Of a DNA stretch of 35,013 nt, positions 8,908 through 18,786 are shown one piece after another. The DNA is taken from positions 1 to 35,013 of the forward strand of contig JAPLQZ010000220.1 in assembly GCA_026399415.1 (NCBI GenBank). Reading direction: 5' to 3'. Position 1 is the first letter of the stretch. Every line of letters begins with the position of its first letter. The notes beneath the pieces were generated by a model that was not told where the DNA came from, searched no databases, and worked only from the letters and a program-made list of their open reading frames with translations. The stretch is from Rhodocyclales bacterium (GTDB lineage Bacteria; Pseudomonadota; Gammaproteobacteria; Burkholderiales; Rhodocyclaceae). Made by a program: the position numbers and the translations under genes.

Positions 8908-9138
8908 TTAAAGCAATTCGTGATCGACCAGCATGCGGCGCAGTGTGCCGCGACTGATACCCAGCATGGTGGCGGCGACCGTCTGATTGCCTTCCGCCTG
9001 TTTCATCACCACTTCCAGCATCGGCCCTTCGACGCTTTTCAAAACCATGTCGTAGATGGCATGCGGCGCCTGGCCGTCGAGGTCGCGGAAATAGCGATTG
9101 AGGTTGCGCCGTACGCAGTCGCCCAGTTCGCTGCTCAT
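8908..9138 (-). CDS. fis: Fis family nucleoid-associated DNA-binding protein
   Basis: A 76-residue protein, shorter than the 98-residue E. coli Fis because it lacks the N-terminal beta-hairpin arm, as betaproteobacterial Fis proteins commonly do. The dimerisation helices (about 9-45, RRNLNRYFRDLDG and IYDMVLKSVEGPMLEVVM) precede the helix-turn-helix NQTVAATMLGISRGTLRRML at 51-70, which closely matches the E. coli sequence. It should bind degenerate AT-rich sites and shape chromosome structure and growth-rate control. Its ATG overlaps the dusB stop as ATGA, the classic dusB-fis arrangement. Without the N-terminal arm it may not stimulate Hin/Gin-type inversion. Confidence 0.94.
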   Translation of the reverse strand: MSSELGDCVRRNLNRYFRDLDGQAPHAIYDMVLKSVEGPMLEVVMKQAEGNQTVAATMLGISRGTLRRMLVDHELL

Positions 9139-10157
9139 GCGGCCTCCATTTCCTCAAGCCGATCTGCATAACGCAGCCGATCATTCGCGGCGGCATGGCC
9201 AAGAAAGAATTCATCGGCGGCGGCCAACTGCTCGCCGACGCTTTGCAACTGGTTCATGGCGTGACGGAAATGGGCGGCGCCGACCAGGCCCTTGGTGTAC
9301 CAGCTGATGTGCTTGCGCGCGATTCGCACACCGGTTTCCTCGCCGTAGAAGGCATACAGATCCGCCAGGTGGCCGCGCAGAATCCGGTGTATCTCTTCCA
9401 CCCGCGGCGGCGGCAGTTCCTCTCCGGTCGCCAGGAAATGTTCAATCTCGCGGAACAGCCAGGGCCTGCCTTGCGCCGCACGGCCGATCATGACGCCATC
9501 GGCTCCGGTGTAGTCGAGGACGAAGCGGGCCTTGTGCGGCGTCGTAATGTCGCCGTTGGCGATCACCGGAATGTTCACCTGCGATTTGACCAGGGCAATG
9601 GTGTCGTATTCGGCGCAGCCCATGTATTGATCGGCGCGGGTGCGGCCATGAATGGCAATGGCGCGAATGCCGGATGCTTCGGCGATGCGGGCAATGCGCG
9701 GCGCATTGCGGTTCTGGCTGTTCCATCCGGTGCGAAACTTCAGCGTCACCGGCGTGTCCGGCACGGCAGCCACTACCGCCTCGAGAATCCTCGCCACCAG
9801 CGGTTCGTTCTGCATCAGGGCCGAACCGGCCATGACGTTGCAGATCTTCTTCGCCGGGCAGCCCATGTTGATGTCGATGATCTGCGCGCCGTTGTCCGCG
9901 TTGTACCTGGCGGCCTGCGCCATCATCACCGGATCGGCGCCGGCGATCTGCACCGAGATCGGATCGACCTCGCCCTCGTGATCGGCGCGGCGACGGGTCT
10001 TGGCGCTGCCATACAGCAGGGAATTGGACGTGACCATCTCCGACACTGCAAACCCGGCGCCAAGCTTCTTGCACAACTGGCGGAAAGGGCGGTCCGTGAC
10101 TCCGGCCATGGGCGCGACAAACAGGTTGTTGCGCAACTGGAAGCCGAGAAAGTCCAT
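9135..10157 (-). CDS. dusB: tRNA-dihydrouridine synthase B
   Basis: A 340-residue FMN-dependent TIM-barrel enzyme that reduces uridine to dihydrouridine in the D-loop of tRNA. Motifs run in order: LFVAPMAGVTDRPFRQ (FMN pocket), SEMVTSN, ISVQIAGADP, IDINMGCPAKKI with the catalytic Cys, VTLKFRTGW, IAIHGRTRADQY, IPVIANGDI, and GADGVMIGRAAQGRPWLF (phosphate site), followed by the helical C-terminal domain. NMGCPAKK and immediate linkage to fis identify the DusB branch. It is the first gene of its unit, with a promoter candidate 36 bases upstream, and overlaps fis by 4 bases. Confidence 0.96.
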   Translation of the reverse strand: MDFLGFQLRNNLFVAPMAGVTDRPFRQLCKKLGAGFAVSEMVTSNSLLYGSAKTRRRADHEGEVDPISVQIAGADPVMMAQAARYNADNGAQIIDINMGCPAKKICNVMAGSALMQNEPLVARILEAVVAAVPDTPVTLKFRTGWNSQNRNAPRIARIAEASGIRAIAIHGRTRADQYMGCAEYDTIALVKSQVNIPVIANGDITTPHKARFVLDYTGADGVMIGRAAQGRPWLFREIEHFLATGEELPPPRVEEIHRILRGHLADLYAFYGEETGVRIARKHISWYTKGLVGAAHFRHAMNQLQSVGEQLAAADEFFLGHAAANDRLRYADRLEEMEAA

Positions 10158-10192
10158 GTCGAAGAAAAGGAATATGTCCGGGGAAGGGCGCG

Positions 10193-10220
10193 ATTTTAGC
10201 GCAAACCGCTACGACGGCAA
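10193..10220 (-). promoter_or_regulatory. Candidate promoter of the dusB-fis unit
   Basis: On the minus strand, TTGCCG (complement of 10215-10220) and TAAAAT (complement of 10193-10198) are separated by 16 bases. The predicted start is about 29 bases before the dusB ATG. Confidence 0.55.
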
Positions 10221-10249
10221 TCGAAGCTTTCTATGGTCCGTGACAAATC

Positions 10250-11389
10250 TCATGGCCAAGCTCGGGCGCCGTATATCATCCGCTTGGCCACAAAGCCTCT
10301 CAGCGGCGGCAGCAGGTCCAGCGCCAGGAGGCCGGCACCGCGCGCATGCTTCAATAGCGCAAAGTCCGGAGCGAAACTGTCAATCAGCAAATCGGTAAAG
10401 CCGATCGCGCCGCGCCGATCTGCCTGGCGCCCGCGCGCATAGTCGGCGAGCACTTCGGGCGCACCCGGGTCTTCTGCGGCGCCCGCCTGCTGCGCCAGTT
10501 CCCAGATGTCTCGCAAGGCGAGATTGAAGCCCTGCCCGGCTACCGGATGCAATGTCTGTGCGGCATTGCCGAGCCAGACCTGGCGCTCGCCCACCGGGTT
10601 CTGGCGGTAACGCAGACCGAGCGGATAGGCGGTGCGCGGGCCCGCCGCGGTGAAGCGATGCCGCGTGCCGAAGCGCTGCTGCAATAACGAGAGGAAGCCT
10701 GCATCGTCGAGCGCCTTGACCTCGGCCACGGTTTCGTCGGCACAGGTCAACACCACGGCGTAGCAGTCATCGAGCGGCAGCAGCGCCACCGGTCCCTCGC
10801 TGGTAAACCGCTCCCAAGCGACATTTTGATGGGGCGCGGCCGTGCTGACGTTGCACAGCACGGCATGCTGCCCATAGTCGTGCAGTGTGCCGGCACCGGC
10901 CTCGACCATGCCTTCGGCGAAAGCAGTCAGGGAAAACCCCGCCGTGTCACCGGCACCGACTCTTGTGTTCTCGCGATAAGTGATTCCGGCAGCGCTCACC
11001 GCGGCATCGAGTGCGCGGATCAGGTCGCTTGCCGGCAGCACCCAACCCAGCGCCGTCACACCAAGCTCGTTGGCGCGCAGACGACTGCGGCCGAAGCCGC
11101 CGCGCTGCGAGATGTGTATGGTTTCGATCGGTGTTGCGGACAGTCCCGACCAGACGCCCAGCCAGTCGAGAATCTGCCGCGCGCCGTCGGACAAGGCCAG
11201 CACGCGGGCATCGCGGCAGACAGCGGCATGTTCGCGGGCTTCGAAGATTTCGGCTGTCACGCCATGGAGTTTCAGTGCCAGCGCCAGGGCCATCCCTACC
11301 GGGCCACCACCGACGATGGCGACCTGACGGTTGCCATTGTCGGTGGCGGAACTGCTAAGTGGTAGACCGATCTCAGCCGCCACGCCCAT
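10250..11389 (-). CDS. ubiH: UbiH/UbiI-family FAD-dependent ubiquinone hydroxylase
   Basis: A 379-residue flavoprotein monooxygenase of the group that hydroxylates the polyprenylated ring during ubiquinone synthesis. The Rossmann FAD motif is QVAIVGGGPVGMALALAL (residues 22-39), followed by CRDARVLALSDGARQILD (the DxRxxALS motif) and the C-terminal WLGNAAQTLHPVAGQGFNLALRD, typical of UbiH/UbiF/VisC proteins. It lies directly after pepP, as ubiH does in E. coli, which favours the UbiH name. I cannot tell from sequence alone which ring position it oxidises; UbiI, UbiF or a broad-range UbiM-like role is possible. Its ATG at 11387-11389 overlaps the pepP end by 17 bases, with no strong ribosome binding site, suggesting coupled translation. 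Confidence 0.85.
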   Translation of the reverse strand: MGVAAEIGLPLSSSATDNGNRQVAIVGGGPVGMALALALKLHGVTAEIFEAREHAAVCRDARVLALSDGARQILDWLGVWSGLSATPIETIHISQRGGFGRSRLRANELGVTALGWVLPASDLIRALDAAVSAAGITYRENTRVGAGDTAGFSLTAFAEGMVEAGAGTLHDYGQHAVLCNVSTAAPHQNVAWERFTSEGPVALLPLDDCYAVVLTCADETVAEVKALDDAGFLSLLQQRFGTRHRFTAAGPRTAYPLGLRYRQNPVGERQVWLGNAAQTLHPVAGQGFNLALRDIWELAQQAGAAEDPGAPEVLADYARGRQADRRGAIGFTDLLIDSFAPDFALLKHARGAGLLALDLLPPLRGFVAKRMIYGARAWP

Positions 11390-12728
11390 CTCGCATCAAC
11401 GCTTCGATGTCGGCGATCTTCTTCGGTGCGGCGGCGGTAATGATTTCGCAGCCCGCGGCGGTCACTACCGCGTCGTCCTCGATGCGCACGCCTATATTCC
11501 AGAACGCCTCGGGCACGTCTTCCGCCGGCCGGATGTAGCAGCCGGGTTCGATGGTCAGCACCATGCCGGGCGCCAGCGGCACCCAGAGCTCCCCGTCCTT
11601 GTATTCGCCGGCATCGTGCACATCCTTCCCCAGCCAGTGGCTGGTGCGATGCATGAAGAAGCGCTTGTAGCTCTCCGATTCAATCACCGCATCCGCTGAT
11701 CCGGGCAACAGTTTCAAGTCGATCATGCCCTGCGCCAGCACCTTCAGCGCCGCCTCGTGCGGATCGGCGAAAGTGGCGCCGGGACGCACCGCCGCAATCG
11801 CCGCTGCCTGTGCGTCGAGCACCATATCGTAGACGTCGGCCTGCGGTCCGCTGAAGCGGCCGCTGACCGGAAAGCAGCGCGTGATATCGGACGCATAGCC
11901 GTTGAGTTCGCCGCCGGCATCGATCAGCAGCAGGTCGCCTTCGCACAACACTTTATCGTTGCCGACGTAATGCAGGACGCAGGCATTGGCGCCGCCGGCG
12001 ACAATGGAGGTATACGCAGGGTACTCGCAGCCCTGGCGGCGAAATTCGTGCAGCAACTCGGCTTCGACTTCGTACTCGAAACGGCCGGGCGCGACAAAGC
12101 GCATGGCGCGAATATGGGCCGCCGTCGAAATATCCGCGGCGCGGCGCATGATCGCAAGCTCGGTAGCGTCCTTGACCCGGCGCATGGCGTCGAGTTCGGC
12201 ACGCACATCGCGGATCATCGCCGGCGCGCGCTTGCCAGTGCGGCTTTCGGCGCGCACGGTGTTCAGGGCGGCCGCAATGCGACGGTCCCAGCCGCTATCG
12301 TGGCCAATGGAGAACCACAATGCCGGCTGGTCGGCGAGCAGTTCCGCCAACTTGGCGTCGAGTTCGCCGACGGCGTACGCGGCATCGAGGCCAAATACTT
12401 CGCGAGCGCCGCCCGGACCATGGCGGAAGCCGTCCCAGATTTCCCGCTCCAGATTCTTCTCGCGGCAGAACAGCATCGATTGCGGCGACGTGTCCGCACC
12501 GCCAACGACCATCACCAGCACGGCCTCCGGCTCGGTGAAACCGGTCAGGTACTGAAAATAGCTGTCGGCGCGATAGGGATAGTGCGTATCGCGGTTGCGC
12601 GCCCGCTCGGGCGAGGTGGGGATGACCGCAACGCCGCCGCCGCCACGAGTCATGCGTTCGATCAACGAGAGTCGGCGCTGGCGATACGCCTCGAAAGAGT
12701 GCCCCGTGAGGGATGGCGATGGTTCCAT
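11373..12728 (-). CDS. pepP: Xaa-Pro aminopeptidase (aminopeptidase P)
   Basis: A 451-residue M24B metallopeptidase that removes N-terminal residues preceding proline. The N-terminal creatinase-like domain begins after MEPSPSLTGHSFEAYRQRR and contains TSPERARNRDTHYPYRADSYFQYLTGF, typical of PepP. The C-terminal pita-bread domain supplies the two-metal site: LLIDAGGELNGYASDITRCFP (two Asp), HRTSHWLGKDVHDAGEY (His), MVLTIEPGCY (Glu) and GVRIEDDAVVT (Glu). The conserved HGTSHWLG of E. coli reads HRTSHWLG here, a mild change. The ATG at 12726-12728 gives the family N-terminus, although the frame is open to 12896. It starts 7 bases after the murU stop. Confidence 0.96.
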   Translation of the reverse strand: MEPSPSLTGHSFEAYRQRRLSLIERMTRGGGGVAVIPTSPERARNRDTHYPYRADSYFQYLTGFTEPEAVLVMVVGGADTSPQSMLFCREKNLEREIWDGFRHGPGGAREVFGLDAAYAVGELDAKLAELLADQPALWFSIGHDSGWDRRIAAALNTVRAESRTGKRAPAMIRDVRAELDAMRRVKDATELAIMRRAADISTAAHIRAMRFVAPGRFEYEVEAELLHEFRRQGCEYPAYTSIVAGGANACVLHYVGNDKVLCEGDLLLIDAGGELNGYASDITRCFPVSGRFSGPQADVYDMVLDAQAAAIAAVRPGATFADPHEAALKVLAQGMIDLKLLPGSADAVIESESYKRFFMHRTSHWLGKDVHDAGEYKDGELWVPLAPGMVLTIEPGCYIRPAEDVPEAFWNIGVRIEDDAVVTAAGCEIITAAAPKKIADIEALMRDGRGG

Positions 12729-12735
12729 CAAACGA

Positions 12736-13455
<720 letters not shown>

Positions 13456-14493
13456 CTACTCACGACGACTCCCGAGTGTGCCGGCATCCATCGTGTAGCC
13501 GAGCACGGTGATCTTGTCTTCCAGCCGGTCGAGGATTTTGCGCAGCGGCGAAAACTCGCTGTAGCGCTCGCAGGCCTTGCGCAGGTAGCGCGCCACCAGC
13601 GGCAGATCCTTGAGGTAAGCCTCCTTGCCGTCGCGGTGATAGAGGCGGGCGAAAATGCCCAGCACCTTGATGTGGCGTTGCACGCCCATCCACTCATAGT
13701 CGCGGAAAAAATCGCCAAAGTCGGACGCCACCGGCAAGCCCGCCTTGCGTGCCAATTCCCAGTAACGAATCAGCCAGTCGAGCGCAAGATCCTCATCCCA
13801 CTCGATATAGGCATCCTTCAGCAGTGACACCATGTCGTAGCTGATCGGTCCATGCACGGCATCCTGGAAATCGATGATGCCGGGGTTGGCAGCGCCGGAT
13901 TCGGAAATACGCATCAGGTTGCGCGAGTGATAGTCGCGATGAACAAAAACCTTAGGCTCGGCGAGATTTACTGCAAGGATGCGCTCGAACACGGTTTCCA
14001 GCGACTGTCTTTCACTCTCCGTCAGGACCATCTGGTGGTGCTTGTCCAGAAACCATTGCGGAAAAAGATCGAGTTCGCGGCGCAACAGCGCCCGGTCGTA
14101 TTCCGGCAGCACGCCGGGACGGCTTGCAAGCTGGATTTTCACCAGCGCCGCGATCGCATCCGCATAGAGCGATGCGGCGTTGTCTGCGTCCAGCGCCTGC
14201 AGATACGTCGTGTTACCCAGATCGGAGAGCAGCAGGAAGCCCCGCTCCAGGTCTTGCGCCAGGACTTCCGGCACATGGGCCCCGGCCGCCTGAAAGAGCT
14301 GCTGAACGCCCAGCCAGGGCCGGCAATCCTCGTTGGCCGGCGGCGCGTCCATGACAATGCGCGTCGTGCCGTCGTCCAGCGTGGCCCGAAAATAGCGGCG
14401 GAAACTGGCGTCGGCCGAGGCCGGCGCGAGAGTGAAACTGGGGCCCGGCAACAAGGCGCCAAGCCACGTCCTGATTTGCTGCTGGCGTTCCAT
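13456..14493 (-). CDS. amgK: Anomeric MurNAc/GlcNAc kinase
   Basis: A 345-residue member of the aminoglycoside phosphotransferase-like kinase fold. The Brenner-type catalytic loop HRDYHSRN lies at 185-192 with catalytic Asp187, and the metal-binding IIDFQDA at 206-212. The nucleotide-lobe start ADASFRRYFRA (27-37) is typical of AmgK. AmgK phosphorylates recovered MurNAc and GlcNAc at the anomeric carbon; MurU, next in the operon, then makes UDP-MurNAc. The ATG at 14491-14493 faces lptD across 181 bases. No antibiotic-resistance role is implied by the fold. Confidence 0.92.
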   Translation of the reverse strand: MERQQQIRTWLGALLPGPSFTLAPASADASFRRYFRATLDDGTTRIVMDAPPANEDCRPWLGVQQLFQAAGAHVPEVLAQDLERGFLLLSDLGNTTYLQALDADNAASLYADAIAALVKIQLASRPGVLPEYDRALLRRELDLFPQWFLDKHHQMVLTESERQSLETVFERILAVNLAEPKVFVHRDYHSRNLMRISESGAANPGIIDFQDAVHGPISYDMVSLLKDAYIEWDEDLALDWLIRYWELARKAGLPVASDFGDFFRDYEWMGVQRHIKVLGIFARLYHRDGKEAYLKDLPLVARYLRKACERYSEFSPLRKILDRLEDKITVLGYTMDAGTLGSRRE

Positions 14494-14556
14494 ATCCGGG
14501 ATGCGTGGAAAGGCTCAACAGCTTTGCCGGAGAGCGCGTTCCGCAGGCATGAAGTG

Positions 14557-14575
14557 TTAGAATTCGCGATTCTAG
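14557..14575. promoter_or_regulatory. Mirror-image -10-like palindrome between amgK and lptD
   Basis: TAGAAT (14558-14563) and ATTCTA (14569-14574) form a 6-bp inverted repeat around TCGCG. Each arm reads TAGAAT on its own strand, so one site could supply -10 boxes for both divergent operons. No convincing -35 partner is visible on either side, so the assignment is tentative. Confidence 0.35.
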
Positions 14576-14674
14576 CATCGGCCGGCAAAGGCTTCTCCAG
14601 CACGCAGTACGCGTAGTTTGCGTCTGCGTTTTGCCGTCACCGTTGCGCCCACTTAGAGCCTCTTTCGATACGGC

Positions 14675-17473
14675 ATGTCTCAATCGCATCGCGGACAATT
14701 CGGCACCAGCTCACTGCTTGCCTTGCTGGCGCTGACGGCAGGCTCCGCGGCGGCGGATACGCTGCCGCCCTTGCGCATCAATCCCGGGCTGCTCGGCGCC
14801 GGCACGCTGCCGCCGCCCGCGGCGCCTGCCGCCGTCGAGCCCATGGTCGCCGCGACGCCTGTGCCAACCCAGCCTGTACGGATAGATCCGACGCCGGCAG
14901 CGCGTGTCGATCCGACTCCGCCGCAAGCCAGGCCCGTGATCGAAGCCATTCCGCCGCCTGCCACACCAACAGTCGGCGCCGTGCAGATAGCCAGGCCTGC
15001 AGCGCCTGCTGCCACCCCTGCCGCCGCAATCGCTATGGCACCGGCGCCGGCCCGGTTACCGCCGGCTGCGGTCGCCGAAACGTCGCGCCGTCAGGAAGAG
15101 CCGAAAGCGGCTCCGCCGCAGGTGGTAATCCAGAAGCCGCAGGAACCGCCGCAGGTTGAAGAGCGCCCCCTTCTGCCGCCTCTTTACTCAGCCCACGTCG
15201 CTGCGGGAGAACTGCCTGAACCCAGCCTGCGGGGCACGGCAGGTGTCGCGCCCTATCTCAAGCGGTCGGGAGAATTGCTGCCGACCTTTATTGCCGCCGA
15301 CCACATCGCCGGCAAGAACGACGTCGAAGTGGTCGCCGAAGGCAACGTCGAATTGCGCAAGCGCAATTCAGTCCTGCAGAGTGACCGGCTGACCTACTGG
15401 CAGGAAGCGGACGAGATGGAAGCGACGGGCAACGTCCGTCTCTCCCGCGACGGCGACCGCGTGCGGGGACCGAAGATGCGCATGAAGATGGAGGACAGTA
15501 CCGGCTTTTTCGAGCAACCCGAATACAGCATCCGCCGCATCAAGACCGGGTCGGCCGCCACGCTATGGACCGGCACCGAGGAACGCGCGTCGCCGGAACT
15601 CACCACCGGCCAGGGCGCCGCTGCGCGCATGGATTTCGAGGGCGAGGGCAAATACCGGCTCACCGATGCTACCTACAGCACCTGTACCCCGGCTGCCGGC
15701 CGCGACCCCGACTGGTTCGCGCGCACCACTGATTTGCGCCTCAATTACGACGACGAAGAGGGCACGGCGCGCAACGCCACCCTGTACTTCAAGGGGGTGC
15801 CCATCCTCTATTCGCCCTGGTTGACGTTCTCGCTCAACAATGAGCGCAAGAGCGGGCTGCTGACACCTACACTGGGTTCCACCAGTCGCGGTGGCGCCGA
15901 ATACACCCAGCCGTTCTACTGGAACATCGCACAGAACATGGACGCGACGATTGCGCCGCGCTTGATGTCCAAGCGTGGCATGCTGTGGAATGGCGAGTAT
16001 CGCTACCTGAACCCCTCATATAGCGGCACCATGCAGGGGCAATATCTGCCCGACGACAAGCTGGAGCACAAGCGCCGGTCTTCGTATTCGCTGGCCCACA
16101 GCCAGAACCTGGGCAATGGCTTCTCCGGAGCGCTTGCGCTCAACGGCGCTTCCGACGGCACTTTCTTCAGCGATCTGGCCAATGGTTCATCGGTGGTTGC
16201 CCAGACCAATCTGCTGCGCCAGGGTACGCTCAGTTACGGCAGCACATGGTGGTCGGCCAACCTGCTGGCACAGAGCTATCAGACCCTGCAGGACCCGTCC
16301 CTGCCACTGGTGACAGAGCCTTACCGGCGTCTGCCGCAACTCACCGTAAATGCCAACCGCGGCGATCTGCCGCTGGGAATGAGCTTCGCCTTCAACGGCG
16401 AGCATGTTAACTTCCGCAACCCGACGCTGGTCGAGGGGCGGCGCTTTACGCTGTATCCGCAGATTTCACTGCCATTGCAGACCGCGGTCTTGAACCTGAC
16501 GCCAAAAATTGGTCTGCACTCCACCACCTACAACCTCGACCATCAAGCCGCAGGCACGCCCGAGAAGCTCACCCGCAGCGTGCCGATCTTCAGCGTGGAT
16601 TCGGGAGTGACTTTCGAGCGCGACATGGACTGGATGGGCAAGTCCCTGACCCAGACGCTGGAGCCGCGCCTCTACTACCTGTATGTCCCGGTGCGCGACC
16701 AGAGCCTGATTCCAATATTCGATACCGGTATCGCCGACTTCAACTTCGCGCAGATTTTCGGCGAGAACCGCTACAGCGGCGGCGACCGGATTGCCGATGC
16801 GAATCAGGCCACGGCGATGATCTCCTCGCGCCTGCTGGATCCGCTGACCGGCGCCGAGATCCTCCGCGCCGCCTTCGGCCAGCGTTTCTATTTCAGCACC
16901 CAGAATGTCGGGCTGCCGGCCAGCGCGACCGCGCCCGCCGAGGTGTTGCGCAGCGACCGCCAGACCGACTTCCTGGGCTCGATCTCCGGTCGCATCCTGC
17001 CGAAGACCTACGCCGATGCGGGCGTCCAGTACAACCCGCGGCTGAGCCGGATCGAGCGTCTCAACCTCGGCGGGCGCTATCAGCCGGAGGCGGGCAAGGT
17101 GCTGAATGCCGGCTACCGCTATACGCGGGATCAACTCGGCGTGCTCGGCCTGGGTCAGTTCGATATTTCCGGTCAATGGCCGGTCTTCGACGGCTGGCAT
17201 GCCGTAGGACGATTCAATTATTCGACCAAGGACCGGCGCATGGTCGAATCAGTGGCCGGCCTGGAATACGACGGCGGCTGCTGGGTCGGGCGCATCGTCG
17301 TGCAACGCCTTGCGACGCAGACGCAACTGACGAATACCGCGCTATTCTTCCAGCTTGAGCTGAATGGTTTCGCAAAAGTCGGCTCCAGCCCGCTCGACAT
17401 ACTCCGCCGCAGCGTACCCGGCTACGGCGTGATAAACCAGCAGAGCACTGAAGAGCCTCTCACCATCCCATGA
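14675..17473 (+). CDS. lptD: LPS-assembly protein LptD
   Basis: A 932-residue outer-membrane beta-barrel protein that, with LptE, inserts lipopolysaccharide into the outer leaflet. A signal sequence occupies residues 1-27. Residues about 28-200 are an unusually long Pro/Ala-rich stretch. The periplasmic OstA/LptA-like jellyroll follows (IAADHIAGKNDVEVVAEGNV from 206, then LQSDRLTYW, ATGNVRLSRDGDRVRGP). The barrel begins near YSPWLTFSLNNERKSGLLTP (379-398), the LptD hallmark. Only two cysteines exist, Cys337 in the N-terminal domain and Cys869 in the barrel end (GGCW), matching positions of E. coli Cys173 and Cys725. The 3' end overlaps surA by 4 bases (ATGA), which links the barrel to its own chaperone. 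The protein is longer than the 784-residue E. coli LptD, mainly because of the linker. Confidence 0.96.
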   Translation: MSQSHRGQFGTSSLLALLALTAGSAAADTLPPLRINPGLLGAGTLPPPAAPAAVEPMVAATPVPTQPVRIDPTPAARVDPTPPQARPVIEAIPPPATPTVGAVQIARPAAPAATPAAAIAMAPAPARLPPAAVAETSRRQEEPKAAPPQVVIQKPQEPPQVEERPLLPPLYSAHVAAGELPEPSLRGTAGVAPYLKRSGELLPTFIAADHIAGKNDVEVVAEGNVELRKRNSVLQSDRLTYWQEADEMEATGNVRLSRDGDRVRGPKMRMKMEDSTGFFEQPEYSIRRIKTGSAATLWTGTEERASPELTTGQGAAARMDFEGEGKYRLTDATYSTCTPAAGRDPDWFARTTDLRLNYDDEEGTARNATLYFKGVPILYSPWLTFSLNNERKSGLLTPTLGSTSRGGAEYTQPFYWNIAQNMDATIAPRLMSKRGMLWNGEYRYLNPSYSGTMQGQYLPDDKLEHKRRSSYSLAHSQNLGNGFSGALALNGASDGTFFSDLANGSSVVAQTNLLRQGTLSYGSTWWSANLLAQSYQTLQDPSLPLVTEPYRRLPQLTVNANRGDLPLGMSFAFNGEHVNFRNPTLVEGRRFTLYPQISLPLQTAVLNLTPKIGLHSTTYNLDHQAAGTPEKLTRSVPIFSVDSGVTFERDMDWMGKSLTQTLEPRLYYLYVPVRDQSLIPIFDTGIADFNFAQIFGENRYSGGDRIADANQATAMISSRLLDPLTGAEILRAAFGQRFYFSTQNVGLPASATAPAEVLRSDRQTDFLGSISGRILPKTYADAGVQYNPRLSRIERLNLGGRYQPEAGKVLNAGYRYTRDQLGVLGLGQFDISGQWPVFDGWHAVGRFNYSTKDRRMVESVAGLEYDGGCWVGRIVVQRLATQTQLTNTALFFQLELNGFAKVGSSPLDILRRSVPGYGVINQQSTEEPLTIP

Positions 17474-18786
17474 TCGTCCGCCTGCTGCTGCTTTGCCTGT
17501 TCTCCAGCCTGTGCTTCGTCCCGGTGCACGCCCAGACGCGGCGCCTCCAGTCCGTGGAGGTCGACCGCATCATCGCGGTGGTGAATGACGAGGCCGTTAC
17601 CGCCTTCGAACTGCGCGCCCGTCTGGCTACGGTGGAACGCCAGTTGCGCGGACAGAATGTGCAGTTGCCGCCGCGCGACGTGCTCGAACGGCAGCTGCTC
17701 GAACGCATGATCACCGATCGCGTACAACTGCAGTTTGCCAAGGAAACCGGCCTGCGAATATCGGACATCGAACTCGATGCCGCGATACGTCGCATCGCCG
17801 ACGGCAACCGCCTTTCCTTGCAGGAATTCCGCGCCGCACTGGAGAAGGATGGCATAGCCTGGATCAAGTTCAGCGAAGAGATTCGTGACGAAATCGTGCT
17901 GTCGCGTCTGCGTGATCGCGAAGTGGAAAGCCGCATCGTCGTCTCCGATGGCGAGATAGACAACTATCTGGCCAACCCGGATCAGGGCAGCCACACCGGC
18001 AACGTTGAGGTGAATACGGCGCACATCGTCCTGCGCGTGCCGGAACAGGCGTCGCCCGACCAGTTGATGCGCATCGGCGCGCGGGCGCAGGCAGCGCTCG
18101 ATCAGATCCGGCGCGGCGAAAACTTCGCCAAGGTGGCCGCAAGTTATTCCGATGCGCCCGACGGTCTCGCCGGCGGAGCCATGGGCATACGCCCACTTGA
18201 CCGCTTGCCCGCGCTCTACGGCGATGCCGTAAAAAAACTGAAACCCGGCGAAGTCAGCGATATCTTGCGCAGCCCGGCCGGTTTTCACATCATCAAACTG
18301 ATCGACATGCAAGGCACTGCGGGCGCCAAACCCGTGGTGACGCTGAAGCAGACGCGCGCGCGTCATATCCTGATCAAGGTCAATGAACTTGTTTCCGAAG
18401 CCGAGGCGAAGCGCAGGCTGGTAGCACTCAAGGAGCGGATCGACAACGGCGCCGATTTTGCCGAACTGGCGCGACTGAATTCCAACGATCTTTCTGCCAC
18501 CAAGGGAGGCGATCTCGGCTGGCTGTATCAGGGTGACACGGTTCCCGATTTCGAGAAGGCAATGGATGCGCTGAAGATCAACCAGACCAGCGAACCGGTG
18601 CAGTCGCCTTTCGGCTTCCACCTGATCCAGGCGCTGGAGCGTCGCACCGAGGATGCGACGGCAGAACGCCAGCGTCTCTCCGCGCGGCAGGTGCTGCGCG
18701 AGCGCAAGTCCGATGAGGCGTATCAGGACTGGGTCCGGCAAATGCGCGACCGCGCCTATGTCGAATACCGCGCCGAAGACCGCTAG
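17470..18786 (+). CDS. surA: Periplasmic chaperone and peptidyl-prolyl isomerase SurA
   Basis: A 438-residue periplasmic chaperone for outer-membrane proteins. The signal peptide is residues 1-21 ([21 protein letters not shown]). The SurA N-terminal chaperone domain starts at [19 protein letters not shown] and contains [23 protein letters not shown]. Two parvulin domains follow: AHIVLRVPE...[17 protein letters not shown] (about 177-280) and [10 protein letters not shown]...[14 protein letters not shown] (about 295-395). The C-terminal helix returns to the chaperone core. Its ATG overlaps the lptD stop by 4 bases, and LptD is a major SurA client. Its 3' end overlaps pdxA by 29 bases. Confidence 0.97.
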   Translation: MIVRLLLLCLFSSLCFVPVHAQTRRLQSVEVDRIIAVVNDEAVTAFELRARLATVERQLRGQNVQLPPRDVLERQLLERMITDRVQLQFAKETGLRISDIELDAAIRRIADGNRLSLQEFRAALEKDGIAWIKFSEEIRDEIVLSRLRDREVESRIVVSDGEIDNYLANPDQGSHTGNVEVNTAHIVLRVPEQASPDQLMRIGARAQAALDQIRRGENFAKVAASYSDAPDGLAGGAMGIRPLDRLPALYGDAVKKLKPGEVSDILRSPAGFHIIKLIDMQGTAGAKPVVTLKQTRARHILIKVNELVSEAEAKRRLVALKERIDNGADFAELARLNSNDLSATKGGDLGWLYQGDTVPDFEKAMDALKINQTSEPVQSPFGFHLIQALERRTEDATAERQRLSARQVLRERKSDEAYQDWVRQMRDRAYVEYRAEDR

